A stretch of 19,618 nucleotides of DNA. Origin: Thiobacillus sp. (lineage in GTDB: Bacteria; Pseudomonadota; Gammaproteobacteria; Burkholderiales; Thiobacillaceae). The translations under genes were made by a program, and so were the position numbers. Below, piece after piece: positions 14,744-19,618 of this stretch (position 1 is its first letter; every line of letters starts with the position of its first letter). Where the stretch lies: contig JANJUT010000138.1 of the NCBI GenBank assembly GCA_024710445.1, positions 1 through 19,618 on the forward strand, given 5' to 3'. The notes under the pieces are model-generated. The model saw only the letters and a list, made by a program, of their open reading frames with translations, was not told the DNA's origin and searched no databases.

Positions 14744-16375
14744 GTGAGCGCGGAATCTTTATCGAGATTCGGTTTGCTGCGCAGGAGCGTGGCCGCAGCG
14801 TTATTCGCATTGATGTTCGCCGGTACGGCGGTCGCCCAGCAGTCGGCCATTAATGCGTCCGTGCATGATCTGGTTGCTGCAGGCAGGTTGCTCTACAGTG
14901 AGGGCCGGATGGCGTCCGGCCAGCCGGTCAAGGCCCTGGTACAGGGCGATGTGCCGGTACTTGGTACGCAGGTGGCCTGTCAGAGTTGCCACGGGCGCAG
15001 CGGCATGGGTGCGATCGAGGGTGGCCGCATACCCGCTGCGATCGCCGGGCCGCTGCTGTTTGCCGCCGACGCGCAGCGCCGCCGTCCGGCATACACCGAC
15101 AGTACACTGGCGCGTGCGCTTCGCGAGGGCATCGACTCCGCCGGCCGGCCGATCGATCCGTTGATGCCGCGCTATCAATTCGATGCGCGCGACCTCGCGG
15201 CACTTACCGCCTACCTGCACCAGCTTGGCGCGGTACCGTCGCCGGGGGTCACCCCCGACAGTCTGCGTATTGCGACGATCATTGCCGGAGAGGTTGCCAG
15301 CGATGCGGAACGCGCGATGCTCGACGTACTCAAAACCTTCGTCGCCGCTCGCAACCGCAGTGGACCGCAGCGTCTGCGGGGCGGGCACTTTCCCGGCCAG
15401 TTCAAGGAAACGTACCGTGAGTGGTCGCTCGAGGTATGGCGGCTCGGCGGCCCACCCGAAACCTGGCGCGCGCAACTCGATGCGCATTACCGCGAGCGCC
15501 CTCCGTTTGCACTGGTTGGCGGCCTTGGCTCGCGGTCGTGGCAGCCGATCCACGATTTTTGCGAAGCCGAGCAGATACCCTGCGTATTGCCCGACATCGA
15601 TCTGCCGCCGGCTGACGATGGCGTCTATTCGCTGTACTACTCTCGAGGTGTGCGGCTGGAGGCCGAGATCATTGCCGCCACACTCGCGGCCGAGGGACGC
15701 CATGCCAACGTCGTTGGCGTAGTGGAGGGCAGAGCAGGCTCTGCCACCGGAGAAGCCGCCACTGCACTTGCGCGGGCCCTGGAAAGGCGTGGCGGGCACA
15801 TGCGCCTGCTGGATGCGCGACCTGAGTCCGGCGCAGAGGCGGTCCTTGCACGCGTGCTTGGGGAACCGACCAGCGAGGAACCGGCAAGTGCGATCGTCCT
15901 GTGGCTGAGGGCCGAAGGGGTGCGGCGGCTGGCGGCTCAGTTGAGGACTCAAAACAAGAAGGTGCCGCCGCTGTATCTCTCCTCGACGCTGCTCGGCGCA
16001 AAGTGGGACGAATTACCTGCCGCCGTACAGAAACGCGCGTGGGTGGTGCACCTCACTGCTCTGCCGGGTGAGCCCGATTCGGCGCTGCAGCGCTTCCGCG
16101 CCTGGGCGAGTGCACGTGGCCTGCAGATTCGCGAAGAACGGCACCAGGCGCTCGCCTACTTTGCCATTCTCGCTTTTGCCGAGGGTACGAAACACACGTC
16201 AATCTTTGCCTCGCGTGACTACTTCATGGACCTGCTTGAGCATGCCTCTACGCTCACCCCCTATCTGCCGCTGTATCGCCGTGCGGGCATGACACCTGGT
16301 CAGCGGGTGCTCTCGCGCGGTGGCTATATGGTCGATTTATCCGGGCGCCACGATCCCGTGTGGCAGGTGCCATGA
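14744..16375 (+). CDS. Cytochrome c domain fused to a periplasmic substrate-binding protein
   Basis: The protein has 543 residues, with a GTG start 4 bases after the SCO stop. The signal peptide (AAALFALMFAGTAVAQ) is cleaved near residue 32. A class I-like cytochrome c domain spans about 40-165, with CQSCH (Cys79, Cys82, His83) for covalent heme and Met141 in PLMPRYQFDARDLAALTAYL as the probable sixth ligand. Residues about 175-540 form a type I periplasmic-binding fold (LRIATIIAGE; FALVGGLGSRSWQPIHDFCE; VVGVVEGRAGSATGEAATAL; PPLYLSSTLLGAKWDELP), similar to branched-chain amino acid-type binding proteins. No ABC permease or ATPase is encoded nearby, so transport is unlikely; sensing or redox transfer fits better. 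Its TGA overlaps the ATG of the diguanylate cyclase (ATGA), which suggests a signalling pair. The ligand cannot be predicted. Confidence 0.88.
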   Translation: MSAESLSRFGLLRRSVAAALFALMFAGTAVAQQSAINASVHDLVAAGRLLYSEGRMASGQPVKALVQGDVPVLGTQVACQSCHGRSGMGAIEGGRIPAAIAGPLLFAADAQRRRPAYTDSTLARALREGIDSAGRPIDPLMPRYQFDARDLAALTAYLHQLGAVPSPGVTPDSLRIATIIAGEVASDAERAMLDVLKTFVAARNRSGPQRLRGGHFPGQFKETYREWSLEVWRLGGPPETWRAQLDAHYRERPPFALVGGLGSRSWQPIHDFCEAEQIPCVLPDIDLPPADDGVYSLYYSRGVRLEAEIIAATLAAEGRHANVVGVVEGRAGSATGEAATALARALERRGGHMRLLDARPESGAEAVLARVLGEPTSEEPASAIVLWLRAEGVRRLAAQLRTQNKKVPPLYLSSTLLGAKWDELPAAVQKRAWVVHLTALPGEPDSALQRFRAWASARGLQIREERHQALAYFAILAFAEGTKHTSIFASRDYFMDLLEHASTLTPYLPLYRRAGMTPGQRVLSRGGYMVDLSGRHDPVWQVP

Positions 16376-17610
16376 GTCTGGCTGAATTTTTCAGAGACGC
16401 GCACGAACCGACAAGCGAGCAAACCGAAATCGAGGGATCCGATTTTTCCGGCTTCAAGCGGGTGCTCAATAAGGGCGCACTGATCTTTGCCCTTATCATC
16501 ATCATTCTGTTCGCCCTGATTTTCTACCAGCACCAACGCTCGGAAGAAGCCGTTCGCTCGGTGGATCACACACGGCTGATCATCAGCCATATCGACGCAC
16601 TGCGTACTTACCTGCTCAATCTGGACACGGCGGTACGCAAATACGCCGAGTCGCGAAACCCCGCCGATCTTGACCCCAGCCTGATCTGTCGCCAGTCGCA
16701 GTGTCCCAGTGCCGGGCAACTGATCGTCTTGATCAGTACTGACGATGCCCAGGCTGCCCGACTGGCACCTTTACCCGCACTGCAATCGGCATTGGAGGCA
16801 GGATTCGGCGCGCTTCAGCAACGTGCGCTGACAGGGGGCGATGTTACGCTGCCAGAACGGGAGTTGGGAGGGTTCGATAAATCCGCCATTGAACAGATCC
16901 ATCGCATTCTGATCGAGACTGGACGGGAAGAGTTGAACCAGCTTGAAACGCGCGAAAAAGCGCGGATTCGTGACCAGAATCTGTCGCTGCTGCTGCTGGG
17001 AGTAGCCGGACTATGGACCGGATTGGCGCTGCTCGGACTGTACCGGGAAACCACCCGCCTGATCAGGGCAGGCATTCATGCCGAACAGACCATCCGGCAA
17101 CTCAGCCTTCGTGATCCGCTAACGGGCCTGTCCAATCGGCGATCTCTGCACGAAAGCGAAAAGCATCTGATCGCCAGTGCGAAGCGTTCAGGGAAACTGA
17201 TGGCTGTTCTGGCCGTCGACCTGGACGACTTCAAGGCGGTTAACGATAGTTATGGTCATGCGGCGGGCGATCAGGTGCTCGTGACATCGGCAGAGCGGAT
17301 GAAGCTGCTGCTCCGTGAATCGGATGTGATCGCTCGTTTTGGTGGAGACGAGTTTGTCATCGTGCTGGGCCAGATCGATGATGCCGAGGCAGTACGTGAA
17401 GTCGCAAGCCGTGTGGTGAATAGCCTGTGTCAGCCCATGCAGCTTGCCGAAGGGAGAACCGCACACATCGGGGCATCAGTCGGGATTGCGATATGCCGCG
17501 CTGGCAAAGAGACACTGGAAGATATGCTCAAGAAAGCAGACACGGCGCTTTACGTTGCGAAACGCGATGGCAAGAATACCTACCGCGAAGCCGACACCTC
17601 AGATGTATAA
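16372..17610 (+). CDS. Membrane-bound diguanylate cyclase (GGDEF) with periplasmic sensor
   Basis: The protein has 412 residues from ATG 16372, which overlaps the previous stop (ATGA); an in-frame GTG at 16360 is less likely. It makes cyclic di-GMP from two GTP. TM1 lies at about 36-53 (ALIFALIIIILFALIFYQ), a periplasmic sensor of about 150 residues follows, and TM2 is at about 204-224 (LSLLLLGVAGLWTGLALLGLY). The GGDEF domain begins at DPLTGLSNRRSLHE; the active-site motif is GGDEF at 324-328, with an intact product-inhibition I-site R315-E-S-D318 five residues before it. The sensor resembles no domain I can name and contains a Cys106-x4-Cys111 pair that could be redox-active or metal-binding. 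Coupling to the heme/binding-protein fusion suggests that the latter reports a periplasmic signal to this enzyme. Confidence 0.92.
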   Translation: MSLAEFFRDAHEPTSEQTEIEGSDFSGFKRVLNKGALIFALIIIILFALIFYQHQRSEEAVRSVDHTRLIISHIDALRTYLLNLDTAVRKYAESRNPADLDPSLICRQSQCPSAGQLIVLISTDDAQAARLAPLPALQSALEAGFGALQQRALTGGDVTLPERELGGFDKSAIEQIHRILIETGREELNQLETREKARIRDQNLSLLLLGVAGLWTGLALLGLYRETTRLIRAGIHAEQTIRQLSLRDPLTGLSNRRSLHESEKHLIASAKRSGKLMAVLAVDLDDFKAVNDSYGHAAGDQVLVTSAERMKLLLRESDVIARFGGDEFVIVLGQIDDAEAVREVASRVVNSLCQPMQLAEGRTAHIGASVGIAICRAGKETLEDMLKKADTALYVAKRDGKNTYREADTSDV

Positions 17611-17629
17611 AACTGCCAAGCTGGAGGTT

Positions 17630-17652
17630 GAGCCCACATAGGCCTGTGGCTC
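17630..17652. terminator. Inverted repeat between convergent genes, possible bidirectional terminator
   Basis: GAGCCCACA (17630-17638), loop TAGGCC, TGTGGCTC (17645-17652) form an 8-bp stem with one bulged C. It lies between the diguanylate cyclase stop and the stop of the convergent Rieske gene. No T-run follows on either strand, so intrinsic termination is uncertain. Confidence 0.4.
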
Positions 17653-17667
17653 ACGATACAACAACAT

Positions 17668-17988
17668 TCAGCCCCAGCGATCGTCGCGCACTTCCACCCA
17701 TCCTTCTGCAATCTGAACCGGAAAGCAGGCCACCGCGCTGTAAGCCGGCGGCGCGGTGACTGCACCGGTGCGCAGGTTGAAGCGCGCACCGTGACGTGGG
17801 CAGACGATTTCTTCGCCAATCCATTCTCCACTGGCCAGTTCGCCGCCGTCGTGAGTACAGGTGTCTTCAATCGCGCAGTAGTCGCCATCGAGGTTGAACA
17901 CCGCCACGGCAACACCATCGACATTCACTACGCGCCGGCTGCCCGGCGGCATCTCTTCTACGCGTGCAACCTTGATCCAGTCATCCAT
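17668..17988 (-). CDS. Rieske-type [2Fe-2S] ferredoxin at the end of the suf operon
   Basis: The protein has 106 residues. The start ATG (17988-17986) shares one base with the sufT stop (TGATG), which decides it over a longer frame reaching back to 18042. The Rieske cluster ligands are CTH (Cys44, His46) and CPRH (Cys63, His66), in the contexts EDTCTHDGGEL and EEIVCPRHGARFNL. No transmembrane helix or signal is present, so it is a soluble cytoplasmic electron carrier like the ferredoxin components of ring-hydroxylating dioxygenases. Here it ends a sufD-U-T chain with no oxygenase, so it probably gives electrons to, or receives its cluster from, the Suf machinery. Such Rieske proteins are often found next to suf genes in bacteria. 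The family is certain and the role is inferred. Confidence 0.92.
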   Translation of the reverse strand: MDDWIKVARVEEMPPGSRRVVNVDGVAVAVFNLDGDYCAIEDTCTHDGGELASGEWIGEEIVCPRHGARFNLRTGAVTAPPAYSAVACFPVQIAEGWVEVRDDRWG

Positions 17989-18329
17989 CACACCAGCCCG
18001 AGTTGCAACCGTGCCGCTTCGGTCATGCGGCTTTGTTCCCACGGCGGGTCCCAGACAATTTCGACGTGGGCACTGGCCACGCCTTCCACTGCCGCCACGG
18101 TCTGCTCGACCTGCGCAGGAAAGCTTTGCGCGACCGGGCAGCCGGGCGCGGTGAGCGTCATCTGTATTTCGACGTGGCCGGCGCTATCGACGTCGAGCGC
18201 GTAGATCAGACCGAGGTCATAGATATTGACCGGCAGTTCGGGATCGTAAATCGTGCTCAGTGCGGCGATGACCTTCCGTTTCAGGCCGTGTTCGGCACGT
18301 TTTTCGGAAACCAGACGGACGAGGTTCAT
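17988..18329 (-). CDS. sufT: SufT, MIP18/DUF59-family iron-sulfur assembly factor
   Basis: The protein has 113 residues from ATG 18329, which overlaps the sufU stop (ATGA). The frame is open further upstream, but that part lies inside sufU in another frame. Family hallmarks are STIYDPELPVNIYDLGLIY (about 25-43), MTLTAPGCPVAQSF with the conserved Cys64, and VWDPPW near the end. SufT proteins help maturation or repair of [4Fe-4S] proteins, especially under iron limitation or high demand, and act in the cytoplasm. Some relatives carry an extra N-terminal domain; this is the short single-domain form. It is tightly packed between sufU and the Rieske gene, so co-expression is nearly certain. Confidence 0.93.
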   Translation of the reverse strand: MNLVRLVSEKRAEHGLKRKVIAALSTIYDPELPVNIYDLGLIYALDVDSAGHVEIQMTLTAPGCPVAQSFPAQVEQTVAAVEGVASAHVEIVWDPPWEQSRMTEAARLQLGLV

Positions 18330-18820
18330 TGTGGCGGAGACGGCTGCGAAGGTTGCGGACAGAATGGCGATGGACCTTCGGTGCATACCGTTTCGCCGTG
18401 CTGCTCGAGCGCGGCCTGCAGGGTATGCCAGGGCAGGGACGCGCATTTCACCCGCATCGGGAATTCATGGACGCCCTCCAGCACGCGGAGCTTGCCGATG
18501 CCCTCGGATGGCGCATTCTCGGCCAGCATGTCGTGCACGCGATGGAACAGCGATACGGCCTCATCCAGCGGTTTGCCCAGTACTGCTTCGGTCATCAGCG
18601 ATGCAGACGCCATGCAGATGGCGCAACCGGCCCCCTCGAAGCCGATGTCCTGAATCGTGCCGTCCGCCAGTTTCAGATGTACCTGGATTTCGTCGTTGCA
18701 CAGCGGGTTGAAACCACGCGCATGATGGGTGCTGCCACGTGGATTCTTCGGGTAATGCCGCGGGTGGCGGTTGTGTTCCAGGATGACCTCTTCGTAGAGT
18801 GAGCGTTGGTCGGTATTCAT
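18326..18820 (-). CDS. sufU: SufU-like iron-sulfur scaffold / sulfur-transfer protein
   Basis: The protein has 164 residues from ATG 18820 (MNTDQRSLYEEVILEHNRHP), which overlaps the sufD stop (ATGA); the longer frame lies inside sufD. It has the zinc and sulfur-acceptor residues of the SufU/IscU fold: Cys41 and Asp43 in NPLCNDEIQV, Cys66 in GAGCAICMASASLMTEAV, and Cys126 in MRVKCASLPW. In SufU the zinc-bound cysteine accepts persulfide from the cysteine desulfurase SufS and passes it to SufBCD. A C-terminal tail from about residue 140, with two Cys and a Pro/Ser run (CTEGPSPFCPQPSQPSPPQ), is longer than in typical SufU and may be disordered. No SufS gene lies between sufD and sufU, where it is often found. 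Confidence 0.93.
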   Translation of the reverse strand: MNTDQRSLYEEVILEHNRHPRHYPKNPRGSTHHARGFNPLCNDEIQVHLKLADGTIQDIGFEGAGCAICMASASLMTEAVLGKPLDEAVSLFHRVHDMLAENAPSEGIGKLRVLEGVHEFPMRVKCASLPWHTLQAALEQHGETVCTEGPSPFCPQPSQPSPPQ

Positions 18821-19618
18821 GTGGTGAGTTCCTTGTTCAGCAGGGGCAACGCGACGGCCAGATGCGGCTCCAGCCAGTCGGACAGGGCGGCGTTCTTCAG
18901 CAGTCCCAGCGCCTCTCCTGCGAAGCCACGCAACAGCAGTGCGCGTGCCGTGTCGGCAGCGATGCCGCGACTGCGCAGATAGAACACCTGGGCTTCGTCG
19001 AGTTGGCCGACGGTTGCGCCGTGGCTGCATTTAACGTCGTCGGTATGGATTTCCAGTTGCGGCTTGACGTCGATTTCGGCGTGCGGCGACAGAAGCAGGT
19101 TGCGGCTTGATTGCTGCGCATCGGCCTTTTGTGCGCCCGGCTGCACCACCACGCGCGAATCGAAAATCCCGCGCCCGCGTCCGGTAGCGATGCCGCGCCA
19201 GGTCTGACGGCTGGTCGTATGCGGCGCGGCGTGTTCGACATGCAGGTGCTGATCGATATGACGCCGTGCATCGGCAATGAAAAGGCCGTCGAGCCGGCAT
19301 TCGGCGCCGGGTTCATTCAGATCCACCCAGGTATCGTGACGCAGCAGCAGGCCGCCAAGATTGATGGACAGAGCGCGATAGCGGCTGTCGCGTGCCTGCC
19401 GTACCGTTGTCTGCCCGGTGTGGGTGGCGGCAGCGCTTTCTTCGCTCAGTTTGATGTGTGTCAGCCGTGCGCCTTCGCCTAGTCTTATCTCGGTGACCGG
19501 GTTGTTCCAGTAGGGGAGGCCGGGGCTGCCCCGGTAGTGCTCCACCAGCACCGCCTCGGCGCCGGCTTCCAGCACCACGAGGTTGCGCACATGCAGCATG
19601 GCGTCGGCCTCGCTGGCG
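18817..19618 (-). CDS. sufD: SufD, C-terminal part, truncated by the window edge
   Basis: About 266 residues of the C-terminal part are visible; the frame is open through the window end (reading ASEADA before an internal Met at 19599), and full SufD proteins are usually about 400-450 residues. The beta-helix core is clear: RNLVVLEAGAEAVLVEHY, HDTWVDLNEPGAECRLDGL, SSRNLLLSPHAEIDVKPQLE, and the conserved CSHGATVGQLDEAQVFYLRSRGI. SufD pairs with SufB and the ATPase SufC to build and transfer Fe-S clusters in the cytoplasm. The last segment (ADTARALLLRGFAGEAL) is the family's helical end. The operon presumably begins upstream, to the right of this window, with sufB and sufC. Confidence 0.93.
   Translation of the reverse strand, partial: ASEADAMLHVRNLVVLEAGAEAVLVEHYRGSPGLPYWNNPVTEIRLGEGARLTHIKLSEESAAATHTGQTTVRQARDSRYRALSINLGGLLLRHDTWVDLNEPGAECRLDGLFIADARRHIDQHLHVEHAAPHTTSRQTWRGIATGRGRGIFDSRVVVQPGAQKADAQQSSRNLLLSPHAEIDVKPQLEIHTDDVKCSHGATVGQLDEAQVFYLRSRGIAADTARALLLRGFAGEALGLLKNAALSDWLEPHLAVALPLLNKELTT

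Noticed and set aside
14801-15952. A 383-codon minus-strand frame opposite the cytochrome c/binding-protein gene
   Set aside because: The plus strand carries a signal peptide, CQSCH heme site and binding-protein fold. The minus frame shows none of these.
1-19618. CRISPR array, tRNA/rRNA genes, insertion sequences or phage genes
   Set aside because: No regularly spaced repeats, cloverleaf-like or rRNA-like stretch, transposase, integrase or terminal inverted repeats were seen by eye. The repeats in the window are short operator-like sites or protein-domain repeats.

Overview
The window is GC-rich Proteobacterial DNA. Compact operons with ATGA/TGATG stop-start overlaps, Sec signal peptides on many products, a SufU/SufT-type iron-sulfur operon, a c-type cytochrome and a SCO-family copper chaperone suggest an aerobic, respiring beta- or gammaproteobacterium, possibly a chemolithotroph. 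The genus cannot be read from the sequence.

Layout. 1-325 is non-coding and holds a perfect 9-bp-arm inverted repeat (186-206). 326-943 (+) is a small secreted lytic transglycosylase. 1051-1791 (+) is a response regulator made of two receiver domains with no output domain; the second receiver is degenerate. 1792-2150 is non-coding and carries an 11-bp-period direct repeat and a small hairpin. 2151-17610 (+) is a nine-gene run with tight spacing or overlaps, probably one transcription unit: two short multicopper-oxidase (MCO)-like proteins, a 2628-residue secreted multidomain protein that begins with a third, ligand-less MCO module, an unrecognised secreted protein, a LolA-like periplasmic protein, a SCO1/SenC copper chaperone, a cytochrome c fused to a periplasmic substrate-binding protein, and a membrane diguanylate cyclase. 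17668-19618 (-) is the convergent end of a suf operon: sufD (cut by the window edge), sufU, sufT and a Rieske-type ferredoxin.

The most interesting element is the MCO cluster. The first MCO protein carries a complete type 1 copper set and half of a trinuclear-cluster set in its first domain (HTVHWHG; HCH-x5-H-x4-M) and no ligands in its second. The second MCO protein has lost its N-terminal ligands but keeps HPFHTHGNH and HSH near its C-terminus. Together they supply the eight trinuclear-cluster histidines of one oxidase. I infer a split, heteromeric multicopper oxidase. The adjacent giant protein has the same MCO fold with the copper ligands gone and is fused to cadherin-like, SdrD-B-like, IPT/TIG-like, right-handed beta-helix and C-terminal Ig-like domains, so it may be an extracellular scaffold or adhesin for the complex.

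How the genes may work together (inference): SCO and perhaps the LolA-like and unknown secreted proteins would help copper loading and assembly; the cytochrome c/binding-protein fusion would sense a ligand or pass electrons; and the translationally coupled diguanylate cyclase would link this to c-di-GMP and attachment. The substrate is unknown. Metal oxidation, such as Mn(II) or Fe(II), is a reasonable hypothesis because other large bacterial MCOs do this, but nothing in the sequence proves it.
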